Source: DATGLG01 sp035294245
GTDB lineage: Bacteria > Pseudomonadota > Alphaproteobacteria > JACZXZ01
DNA: 21,717 nucleotides
Direction of reading: 5' to 3'
NCBI GenBank assembly: GCA_035294245.1
Contig: DATGLG010000001.1
Span: forward strand, 1-21,717
Shown here: piece after piece, positions 1-6,134 of the stretch
How positions within the stretch are numbered: the stretch's first letter is position 1
How the letters are laid out: every line of letters begins with the position of its first letter
Notes under the pieces: generated by a model
What the model saw: only the letters and a program-made list of their open reading frames with translations
The model's database searches: none
What the model was told of the DNA's origin: nothing
Program-made: the position numbers and the translations under genes

Positions 1-1
1 G

Positions 2-127
2 AAGCAGCTCAGGGAACACATCGATGCCTTCATCGAAAGCTACAACCAGTCCGCAACGCCTTTCGTTTGGACCAAGAGCAAAGTCGCGCAGCGCCCTTTC
101 AAGGGCCGCCGTCTCAGCGACTTATGA
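2..127 (+). CDS. IS630-family transposase, C-terminal end (cut by window edge)
   Basis: Only the last 41 codons are present; the 5' part lies outside the window. The reading ends in HIDAFIESYNQ, then PFVWTKSKV, then RPFKGRRLSDL and a TGA stop. This pattern (DxFIxxYN, then PFxWTK, then FKGRR) is the C-terminus I know from IS630/Tc1-mariner-type DDE transposases of alphaproteobacteria. The enzyme would act in cut-and-paste transposition at TA dinucleotides. The catalytic DDE residues would be upstream and cannot be checked here. The stop is only about 10 bases from a CTAG at 137-140, where the element may end. Whether the full gene is intact is unknown. Confidence 0.75.
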   Translation, partial: KQLREHIDAFIESYNQSATPFVWTKSKVAQRPFKGRRLSDL

Positions 128-136
128 TCCCGAGTA

Positions 137-544
137 CTAGCTTGGCACCCTCTCGAAGCTCCGCAGCTCTCCGCCGAGCCGCACCCAGGGCTGGGCACTG
201 GCGCAGTAAATCTGCATTGTTGGCTTCGCCCAGCTCGGGTCATCGAGCGTGCCCATCCCGATCATTACGACGCCGGGCATCATCTCCGCCTCGTCCATGA
301 CGGAGGCGCCGCAGTCGGGGCAGAAACGCCGCTCGATCGGCTTGCCGCTATCTCCCAGCTTGGTGAAGCCTTTCAAAGCTCCCGTCACCGTGACCGCGGA
401 CTTCGGCAAGCCGATCACCGCCGCAAAGGCGCTGCCGGTGAACTTTTGGCAGTCATGACAATGACAGAGCCCTACGAATACGGGCTCCGCATCGGCGCTA
501 TAGCGGACTTTGCCGCACAGGCAGCCGCCGGTCACCAAAGGCAT
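137..544 (-). CDS. GFA / CENP-V family zinc-binding protein
   Basis: This 135-residue protein has the zinc pattern of the GFA (glutathione-dependent formaldehyde-activating enzyme-like)/CENP-V fold. It shows CLCG (Cys8, Cys10), then CHCHDC (Cys27, Cys29, Cys32), then FCPDCG (Cys75, Cys78). Its length is usual for the family. A strong ribosome site (GGGAGGA) lies about 6 bases before the ATG at 544, which fixes the start. Family members bind two zinc ions. Thiol or formaldehyde chemistry has been proposed, but most have no proven substrate, so I give no reaction. The TAG stop at 137-139 overlaps the CTAG beside the IS630 tail, so the last residues may have been altered by an insertion. It stands alone on the minus strand, about 160 bases upstream of the end of the next gene. 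Confidence 0.85.
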   Translation of the reverse strand: MPLVTGGCLCGKVRYSADAEPVFVGLCHCHDCQKFTGSAFAAVIGLPKSAVTVTGALKGFTKLGDSGKPIERRFCPDCGASVMDEAEMMPGVVMIGMGTLDDPSWAKPTMQIYCASAQPWVRLGGELRSFERVPS

Positions 545-705
545 GGGCGTTATCCTCCCTTTCGCTTGTTGTTATAGAATGCCAAAGACCATGCCATGCC
601 CGTGCGCGGCGATACAACCGCCAAAGTCATCACATTTCTGTCACTAAGCGACGGCCGGGCCTCGCTTCCGCTCGACCCTCCAACCCGATCTGAGATCAGC
701 CCGCT

Positions 706-1239
706 CTAAGCGGGCCGCACCTCGAACAGGCAGGCGTCGTGCTCGCCCTCGGCGGCGCAATGGATTTCCTCGGAGGCGAGGGGTCCGAAGGGGCGGCCGA
801 GCGCCTCGCCGACATGGTCGAGGGCGCCCACGAACCAGCCGCGGAACGGATAGCAGAGCTTGCGCCGCTCGCCCTCGCCATGGTGATGAAGCACGAAGAC
901 GGAGTGCCGCACGCCAATGCGCGTATGGCCGGTCGCGCCGTCGTGATCGAGGATCGTGAACTGCGCCCAGCCGCGCTGGCTGAGCCGCTTCATGTAATGG
1001 CGAAACACGTCGAAGCCGTGCAGCCCGTGGGTCGCCGCCTCCTTCCGGCACCATTGGTAGGCGGAAAGCCGGCCCGACTCCCACCACAGCCGGCGCGTCG
1101 CCTCCGCGCCGAGGCCGGCCTCCACGGCGTCGTGCAGGTTCACGAAGAAATGGCGCGGCACCAGGATCATGGGCATGCCGTCGACGCTCCAGATGCCGGT
1201 ATCCTCGTCGACCTCGATTGGGACCTGCGGCTTCGCCAT
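706..1239 (-). CDS. V4R-like (DUF5943) domain protein
   Basis: The 177-residue protein starts MAKPQVPIEV. The second half is the recognisable part: HGLHGFDVFRHYMKRLSQRG, a beta-rich stretch with HSVFVLHH, CYPFRGWFVGAL, and a C-terminus with CAAEGEHDACLFEV. The final C-x-x-E-G-x-x-x-C-x-F arrangement resembles 4-vinyl-reductase (V4R) small-molecule binding domains. I associate this version with DUF5943 proteins of alphaproteobacteria. Ligand and role are unknown. The frame stays open up to 1506, but that extension overlaps rpiA and reads as low-complexity Arg/Ala. The ATG at 1239, with GGGGAAGG just upstream, is the better start. It lies 92 bases downstream of rpiA on the same strand and could be cotranscribed with it. 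Confidence 0.75.
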   Translation of the reverse strand: MAKPQVPIEVDEDTGIWSVDGMPMILVPRHFFVNLHDAVEAGLGAEATRRLWWESGRLSAYQWCRKEAATHGLHGFDVFRHYMKRLSQRGWAQFTILDHDGATGHTRIGVRHSVFVLHHHGEGERRKLCYPFRGWFVGALDHVGEALGRPFGPLASEEIHCAAEGEHDACLFEVRPA

Positions 1240-1331
1240 GGCCTTCCCCGCTTGCTGCACGGCCGCGCGCGAAAAGGGGCGCAGCGCCCGCGACGATACC
1301 GCGGGTGCCGAATGCTTGGAAGGTGGCTGGA

Positions 1332-2036
1332 TCAGCCTCGCAACACTCCGTTCTTCGGCGCCGGATATCTCACCGAAGCGCTCTCGCCATCGCCGGTGAC
1401 GAGGATGTCGACCATGCCGATGAAGAGCCCGGTCTCCAGAATGCCCGGAATCGCGTGCAGCTGCCGGTCGAGCAGCGCGGGGTCGGCGACCTCGCCGAGC
1501 CGGCATTCGGCCAGCAGGTTTCCGTTATCGGAGCGGCGCGGGCCGCGCTCGCCCGGGCGGAACCGCGCCTCGCCGCCCGTCACCGCAGCAGCGCGCTTCA
1601 GTGCGAAGCTCGCCCCATAGGGCAAGAGCTCGAGGGGCAGCCAGGTTTGGCCGAGCCGCTCGACGAGCTTGCTGCCGTCGATCACGAAGACGCGCTTCTG
1701 CGCGATGCTTGCGAGTACCTTCTCCCGCAGATGGGCGCCGCCATGCCCTTTGATCATGTTGAGGTCGCGGTCGACTTGGTCCGCGCCGTCAATGCTCAAA
1801 TCCACATGGTCGATGGAATTGAGCGCGACCAGAGGCAAGCCCAGCCGTGCCGCGGCCTCGGCGGTGCGTTGCGACGACGGGACGCAGGTGACGCGGAGCC
1901 CCGCCGCGATCCGCTCCGCCAGGGTCGGAAGGCCGGCCTCGACGGTCGAGCCGGTGCCGAGGCCGAGCACCATGCCCGCCTCGACGAAGTCGAGAGCCCT
2001 GACCATGGCGGCGCGCTTGGCGGTATCGGCGCTCAT
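1332..2036 (-). CDS. rpiA: Ribose-5-phosphate isomerase A
   Basis: RpiA interconverts ribose 5-phosphate and ribulose 5-phosphate in the non-oxidative pentose phosphate pathway in the cytoplasm. The 234-residue length fits. Visible motifs are GLGTGST (phosphate loop, about residues 25-31), SIDGADQVD (Asp83 and Asp86, matching E. coli Asp81 and Asp84), and the loop starting at Lys96 that ends LREK with Glu105 (matching Lys94 and Glu103). SDNGN stands where TDNGN is usual. The catalytic loop reads KGHGGAHLREK instead of the common KGGGAAL-type loop, adding two histidines while keeping the Lys and Glu. The start at 2036 has GAGGA upstream. The lipoprotein gene ends 8 bases before it, so the two are probably one transcript. 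Confidence 0.95.
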   Translation of the reverse strand: MSADTAKRAAMVRALDFVEAGMVLGLGTGSTVEAGLPTLAERIAAGLRVTCVPSSQRTAEAAARLGLPLVALNSIDHVDLSIDGADQVDRDLNMIKGHGGAHLREKVLASIAQKRVFVIDGSKLVERLGQTWLPLELLPYGASFALKRAAAVTGGEARFRPGERGPRRSDNGNLLAECRLGEVADPALLDRQLHAIPGILETGLFIGMVDILVTGDGESASVRYPAPKNGVLRG

Positions 2037-2044
2037 TCATGTCC

Positions 2045-2392
2045 TCACGGGCATGATAATAGCTCGGGTCCCGCGCACATATGGGGGACGCGGATCTCCT
2101 CCGCATAGCAAGCGTCGTGCCCTTGGTCCCAGCCGCGATGGTAAGCGGGGTCGGCGGCGTAGCGGCGGTCGTCCTTCCGATATTCCAGCTGATAGCCGGG
2201 CCGGTTGGCATCCGTATAGCCGCTCGCGCAGCCGTCGAGATAGCCGAGCTGGAAATCCGGCGGGCCGGGCGGCGGAATGTCGGGATTCACCAGGCCGGCA
2301 CTGCAGCCGAGAAGGCCGCCGGCGAATGCCGCGGCCGCGAGCGCCGCGACGATCCGGCATCGGAGCTTCGGCAATACGCGGCGGCTCGTCAT
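2045..2392 (-). CDS. Small lipoprotein, unknown function
   Basis: The 115-residue protein has a basic N-terminus, an Ala-rich hydrophobic stretch, and a lipobox ending GGLLGC with the lipidated cysteine at residue 30. It should therefore be a membrane-anchored lipoprotein. The mature part has YLDGCASGYTDA and later YHRGWDQGHDAC, with a KDDRRYAADP stretch between them. This repeating Y/G-x-x-G-C pattern is common in small alphaproteobacterial lipoproteins of unknown role. I do not recognise a function. The ATG at 2392 is chosen because it places the signal peptide directly at the N-terminus; the frame is open further upstream to 2644 without protein-like sequence. Its ATG overlaps the stop of a 40-codon ORF (ATGA), and rpiA follows after 8 bases. 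Confidence 0.75.
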   Translation of the reverse strand: MTSRRVLPKLRCRIVAALAAAAFAGGLLGCSAGLVNPDIPPPGPPDFQLGYLDGCASGYTDANRPGYQLEYRKDDRRYAADPAYHRGWDQGHDACYAEEIRVPHMCAGPELLSCP

Positions 2393-2511
2393 CGGGAGAG
2401 CGCCGAAGCGGGCGCCCCTACGCCCGCCTGGTCCGCCCCCGGTTCGAGCGCGCGGCGCCGCTCCGGCGCGAGGAAGCCGAGGGTCCGCGAATAGATGCGG
2501 ATGAATTCCAT
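2389..2511 (-). pseudogene. 40-codon ORF resembling the N-terminus of a glucan ABC exporter
   Basis: An ATG at 2511 opens a 40-residue reading frame whose TGA overlaps the ATG of the lipoprotein gene. The first 22 residues, with FIRIYSRTLGFLAPERRRA, look like the extreme N-terminus of NdvA/ChvA-type cyclic glucan ABC transporters. Those begin with a similar x-x-I/V-Y-x-R-x-L-x-x-L-A-P-E-R-R stretch before the first membrane helix. After that, the sequence changes to Ala/Gly/Pro-rich residues and no membrane helix follows. It may be a decayed remnant, or a short translated leader coupled to the lipoprotein. The ribosome site is weak. The resemblance is from memory and short, so confidence is low. 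Confidence 0.35.
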
Positions 2512-2554
2512 CAGGGCACCACCCTACCGTTCTCCGCCTCTCTATGGCATGCGC

Positions 2555-2579
2555 GGAACTTTCTACATATCCGCGGGTT
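2555..2579 (+). promoter_or_regulatory. Candidate EcfG (general stress sigma) promoter
   Basis: GGAAC at 2555-2559, 16 bases, then GGTT at 2576-2579. The alphaproteobacterial EcfG consensus is GGAAC, 16-17 bases, CGTT, so this matches 8 of 9 positions with correct spacing. It points at the DUF883/ElaB-like gene that starts at 2683, giving a leader of roughly 95 bases. Proteins of that type are frequent members of the general stress response, which supports the call. Confidence 0.55.
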
Positions 2580-2682
2580 CTAGACTCGGTGTCCGCGAGG
2601 TGCGGGGGACGCTCGCTGCCCATGAGTCCTTCCCTCCCGTTCATTGCACCAAGCGGCGCGACACAAAGCGGAGGATCTCACC

Positions 2683-2901
2683 ATGGATGTCAGCTTGAAG
2701 AGTGGAGTCGACAGCGCCACCCGCGCTGCCCGGAATGCCGTGGAGACGATCGGCGAGCAAACCCATCGGCTGCAAGAGGATCTCACGGCCCGCGGCCGGC
2801 GCTCGGCGGAAGTGGTGCGCCATCAAGTCGAGGAGCGTCCGATCACCAGTATCTTGCTCGCCTTCTGCCTCGGCCTCGTGATCGGCAGGATCGCGCGTTG
2901 A
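2683..2901 (+). CDS. DUF883/ElaB/YqjD-like membrane-anchored protein
   Basis: This 72-residue protein has an N-terminal amphipathic helical part (about residues 5-48) with many Ala, Arg, Glu and Gln. A C-terminal membrane helix (about residues 53-69, ITSILLAFCLGLVIG) ends in a short basic tail. That is the layout of DUF883 (ElaB/YqjD) proteins, which are small, C-terminally inner-membrane-anchored, and in enterobacteria ribosome-associated and stationary-phase induced. The role here is inferred from that layout only. The start at 2683 has GGAGG about 8 bases upstream. A candidate EcfG promoter lies about 100 bases upstream, so stress-induced expression is likely. Its stop is 19 bases from the end of the convergent hypothetical gene. 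Confidence 0.7.
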   Translation: MDVSLKSGVDSATRAARNAVETIGEQTHRLQEDLTARGRRSAEVVRHQVEERPITSILLAFCLGLVIGRIAR

Positions 2902-2920
2902 CCGGCGGCGGCCCTGACGC

Positions 2921-3358
2921 CTATGCGCCGTTCGGCTGCGGAAGCGGCCCTTGAGCGGAAAGCGGATGCTCCTCCGCGGGGAAAGCGCCGTCCCCCATTC
3001 TCGAAGCCTCCTCTTCGGGCCATTCGCCGATGACGCGGGCTGCGCTCCAACTCATGAAAGCGGGCGGGTTCGGCGTCGCGACAAGAGGCTGTGCGAAGCT
3101 CGGGTCGTGATAATAGGGGTAATCATAGGGATGGTAGTCATAGGCCGGAAAGCCGCAGGAGAAGCCAAACCACGCGCCCCAGCTCCAGCCCCCGCCGCAG
3201 CACTGCCCGTACCAGCTATAGCCATAGGCGTAATCCGGCCCCTCGCGGCCCTCGGTCCGACCCGATGCGACCGGCAGGGGACTCTTGCCATGCGCAACCG
3301 CTACTGCGAGCTGCCGCAGCGCGCGCATCGGCAGGGACAGAACGGCAGCAATCGCCAT
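2921..3358 (-). CDS. Tyr/Gly-rich hypothetical protein
   Basis: I do not recognise this 145-residue reading frame. A weakly hydrophobic N-terminus (about residues 1-22) could be a poor signal or anchor. The centre (about residues 42-90) is strikingly rich in Tyr, Gly, Trp and Cys, with YGYSWYGQCCGGGWSWG followed by a run of Tyr-Asp-Pro-His. The last 45 residues are ordinary and acidic. AGGAT lies about 9 bases before the ATG at 3358. The aromatic/Gly composition is unlike the Arg/Ala-rich shadows that fill the rest of this GC-rich window, which favours a real gene. No homologue comes to mind. It could be a secreted or surface-exposed low-complexity protein, or a chance ORF. Confidence 0.4.
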   Translation of the reverse strand: MAIAAVLSLPMRALRQLAVAVAHGKSPLPVASGRTEGREGPDYAYGYSWYGQCCGGGWSWGAWFGFSCGFPAYDYHPYDYPYYHDPSFAQPLVATPNPPAFMSWSAARVIGEWPEEEASRMGDGAFPAEEHPLSAQGPLPQPNGA

Positions 3359-3713
3359 GCCATTATCCTACACCTAATAAAGGCCGATGTAAGGCATCTC
3401 CCGCGGATGTGAAGAAAATTTAATCTGCGGAACTCTCGGAAATGTCGTGAGAAATGCGCGGCTTGCCTGGTGCGGCAGCTTGCCGGCGGGAGCGCCGCGT
3501 TGGCCCTCTCGTCGCGATGCCTCCGCCGGCCGTGCCACGGAATTGTCACGGCTTTCGCGTCGGCAATTTGGCTATTTTGCCGCTCCGCCGCAGATGCGGC
3601 GAGATCTCAGCCGCAAAGGTGGGCGAACGACGAGCGGGACCTTTCACCGGTTGCAAGACGTGATCAAGATCGCCCGGCACCCTCGGCGCATATGGCGTGC
3701 CGAGGCCCGGGAT
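3359..3713. other. Intergenic region without a convincing gene
   Basis: This 355-base gap lies between the leftward hypothetical gene and the PRC-barrel gene, so it should hold divergent promoters. The part near 3380-3430 is more AT-rich than its surroundings. The PRC-barrel frame is open back to 3447, but the extension reads like random Arg/Ser/Ala coding. I see no promoter with both elements at correct spacing and no strong terminator. Confidence 0.5.
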
Positions 3714-4478
3714 ATGGGCCGGCCTCGTCCGCACGGATCTGAGCGCATCTCGCGTAAGGCGTGGAGAGGCGGGCTGGTCATCGGCATCCTGATCGGCGGC
3801 CTGCTCGCAGGCGGCGCGTCGCTCGCGGCGGAAGACAATCCTCAGGGCTCGCCGCCGGCAACCTCGACGCAGTCCCCCGCTCAACCCGCGGCACCCACCG
3901 AGGCGGCGCCACCCGCGCAAGCGCCTGCTCAAGCCGCCCCGCCAACGCAAGCAGCGCCATCCACGCCGGCGCCTGCGCAGGCCGTGCCGCCGGCGCAGCC
4001 GACGCAAGCCACGCCGCCGGCGCCTGCGCAGGCCACGCCGCCATCCGCTGCGCCACCGAAGCAGCAGCCGACGCCACCCGCGCAGCAGGCGCCAACGGCA
4101 ACCCCCGGCGGGAAGACCAAGGATGGCACGCCGACGACCGTCCTCAGCAAGGACAATATCCAGGGCGTGCTCGGCAAGGACGTGAAAAGCGAGACCGGGC
4201 AGGACATGGGGCGGATCGTCAACGTCATCGTCGACCGCGCCGGAAAGCCGCGCGCCGCCGTCATCGATTTCGGCGGCTTTCTCGGCGTCGGCAGCCGGAA
4301 GATCGCCGTCGACTGGAACGCATTGCACTTCGCACCGGACGGCAAGACGGACCAGGTGACCTTGGATCTCACACGGGACCAGGTGAAGGCCGCCCCCGAA
4401 TACAAGGAGGGAAAGCCGGTCGTCGTGCTGGGCGCCTCGGGGAGCACGCAAACGGTGCCCGAAAACGATCTACGATGA
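3714..4478 (+). CDS. Exported PRC-barrel domain protein with Pro/Ala/Gln-rich tether
   Basis: The 254-residue protein has three parts. First comes a basic N-terminus plus hydrophobic segment (about 18-39, GGLVIGILIGGLLAGGASLA), either a signal peptide or a membrane anchor. Then comes a long linker (about 42-132) built almost only of Pro, Ala, Gln, Thr and Ser. Last is a C-terminal PRC-barrel-like domain (about 145-245) with VLGKDVKSETGQDMGRIVNV and a following VIDFGG strand. Such proteins are frequent in rhizobia and relatives; the periplasmic PRC domain probably mediates protein contacts, with no known enzymatic role. The start at 3714 has GAGG upstream and puts the export signal at the N-terminus. 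The linker contains a 19-base direct repeat (3965-3983 and 4016-4034). Confidence 0.8.
   Translation: MGRPRPHGSERISRKAWRGGLVIGILIGGLLAGGASLAAEDNPQGSPPATSTQSPAQPAAPTEAAPPAQAPAQAAPPTQAAPSTPAPAQAVPPAQPTQATPPAPAQATPPSAAPPKQQPTPPAQQAPTATPGGKTKDGTPTTVLSKDNIQGVLGKDVKSETGQDMGRIVNVIVDRAGKPRAAVIDFGGFLGVGSRKIAVDWNALHFAPDGKTDQVTLDLTRDQVKAAPEYKEGKPVVVLGASGSTQTVPENDLR
3965..4034 (+). repeat. 19-base direct repeat in the PRC-barrel protein linker
   Basis: GCCGGCGCCTGCGCAGGCC occurs at 3965-3983 and again at 4016-4034, exactly 51 bases (17 codons) apart and in the same frame. Each copy encodes part of the Pro-Ala-Gln tether. The spacing suggests in-frame duplication or slippage that extended the linker. Confidence 0.8.
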
Positions 4479-4604
4479 GACTGGAGTAGCGAGCTGGCCC
4501 GCGCATGGTCACAGCGCCGCGTCGAATCCGCCGACGCCGGCACGCCGACAGACGTCCCGCGGCCATCGGGGGACCGCGCCCCGTCGCGGCCGTCCCAGCG
4601 CAGC

Positions 4605-5801
4605 TTGCGCGGCCTGGACGGTTTCAACTTCTTCATCGCCAATGTTCAGACCGGCTTCGGCCCCTTCATTTCCGTCTATTTGACGGCGGAAGCCTGGACC
4701 CAGGTCGATATCGGCCTCGTGCTGACGGTAAGCGGCATCATCGCGCTGGCCTTTCAGGTGCCCGGCGGCATCATGGTCGACGCCATAAGCTCGAAGCGCA
4801 CGGTCGCCACTGCGGCGGTCGCGGCGGTGGCGGGGAGCGCGCTCCTCCTTGCGGCCTGGCCCATCTTCCCCCTGGTGCTTCTCGCCGAGGTGCTGCATGG
4901 CCTCGCGAGCTGCCTCTTGAGCCCGGTGATCGCGGCGATCAGCCTCGGCCTCGTCGAGCGCGCCCTCATCAGCGAGCGCCTCGGCCGCAATGCGCGCTTT
5001 GCCTCCATCGGCAACGGCATCGCCGCCGCGGCGATGGGAGCCTGCGGCCGGCTGCTGTCCAGCCGGGCCGTGTTCTATTTCACCGCCTTTCTCGCGGTAC
5101 CGGCGCTCTTTGCTCTCTCGCGGATCCGCCCCGCCGAGATCGATCCGGTGCGTGCGCGCGGCGGCGTGCCCGAGATTCCGACCGAGAACCCGGTCGGTCG
5201 GCTCCACGGCATCGCCGACAATGCGCCGCTCCTCATCTTCAGCGGCTGCCTCGTGCTGTTTCACCTTGCCAATGGCGCGATGCTTCCGCTCATGGGAAGC
5301 ATCCTGACGATGCGCTCGAGCCAATGGGCCACCGTGCTGATTGCCGCCTGCATCGTCGTGCCGCAGATCGTGGTGGCCCTGTTGTCGCCCTGGATCGGCC
5401 GGCAGGCCGAGAAATGGGGGCGACGGCGTCTATTGCTCCTCGGCTTCGTTGCGCTGCCGATCCGCGGCGCCCTGTTCGTCGTGGTGGTGAACCCCTATCT
5501 GCTCGTCGCGGTCCAGATGCTCGACGGCATCTCGGCGGCGGTCCTCGGCGTGATGCTGCCCCTCGTTGTCGCCGACGTGACGCGCGGCACCGGCCGGTTC
5601 AACGCCGCGCTCGGCGTCGTCGGCACCGCCGCCGGAATCGGTGCCGCGATCAGCTCCACCCTGGGCGGCTATCTGACCGACAGCCTGGGGAGCACGATTG
5701 CCTTCCTCTGCCTCGCCGCGATCGCCGCCGCCGCTTTCACCGCCGTGTGGCGTTTCATGCCCGAAACGCAGGGCTTGGCCGCGAACGGGCTTGCCGGCTA
5801 G
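4605..5801 (+). CDS. MFS transporter
   Basis: This 398-residue, very hydrophobic protein fits a 12-helix major facilitator transporter in the inner membrane. The N-terminus (LDGFNFFIANVQTGFGPFIS) and the loop after helix 2 (FQVPGGIMVDAISSKR, the D-x-x-x-x-K/R loop typical of MFS) are recognisable. The central cytoplasmic loop lies near residues 175-205, and a second copy of the signature loop (SPWIGRQAEKWGRRR) follows. Substrate cannot be read from sequence. No ATG or GTG lies in frame upstream before the PRC-barrel stop, so TTG at 4605 is the likely start, without a clear ribosome site. The frame is open from 4479, so a longer protein from a non-standard start cannot be excluded. It lies 126 bases after the PRC-barrel gene. 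Confidence 0.85.
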   Translation: MRGLDGFNFFIANVQTGFGPFISVYLTAEAWTQVDIGLVLTVSGIIALAFQVPGGIMVDAISSKRTVATAAVAAVAGSALLLAAWPIFPLVLLAEVLHGLASCLLSPVIAAISLGLVERALISERLGRNARFASIGNGIAAAAMGACGRLLSSRAVFYFTAFLAVPALFALSRIRPAEIDPVRARGGVPEIPTENPVGRLHGIADNAPLLIFSGCLVLFHLANGAMLPLMGSILTMRSSQWATVLIAACIVVPQIVVALLSPWIGRQAEKWGRRRLLLLGFVALPIRGALFVVVVNPYLLVAVQMLDGISAAVLGVMLPLVVADVTRGTGRFNAALGVVGTAAGIGAAISSTLGGYLTDSLGSTIAFLCLAAIAAAAFTAVWRFMPETQGLAANGLAG

Positions 5802-6134
5802 GTGGTCGCGGACCATGGCGGGCACCGGCTCATTGGCCCATGGCAGCACGAGCGCAGCCGTTTTTCACGCAACGGGCGGAGGCTTGCGGCACGGGCCGTG
5901 CGGCGAAATGGACGGCCGTGAAATAAGAGGCGCCGAGATTCGTCCATGGTGTGAGGCCCCCGATCCCCCTGACCCGACAAGATCCCGAGATGCCGCTGCG
6001 ATCGCCGTCCGACTGTCCTCCGCTGCATTCCACCGGTCTCCATCCCCGCCGGCGGCCGGCCGGCTTTCACCCCGGCGATTGAGCCTCTTTGCCCGGCCGG
6101 CACTTCCGTTCCAACCGACGAGGAACCCGTTCGT
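5802..6134. other. Intergenic region, nothing convincing seen
   Basis: This 333-base gap lies between the MFS gene and the glycosyltransferase gene. Short GC-rich inverted repeats occur, for example GCACG-GGC-CGTGC near 5890, without a T-tract. Reading frames on both strands are Arg/Pro-rich shadows. The end of the gap carries the GAGGA ribosome site for the gene at 6135. Confidence 0.5.

Noticed and set aside
1240..1506. N-terminal extension of the V4R-like protein
   Set aside because: Overlaps rpiA and is Arg/Ala low complexity; the ATG at 1239 gives a sensible protein.
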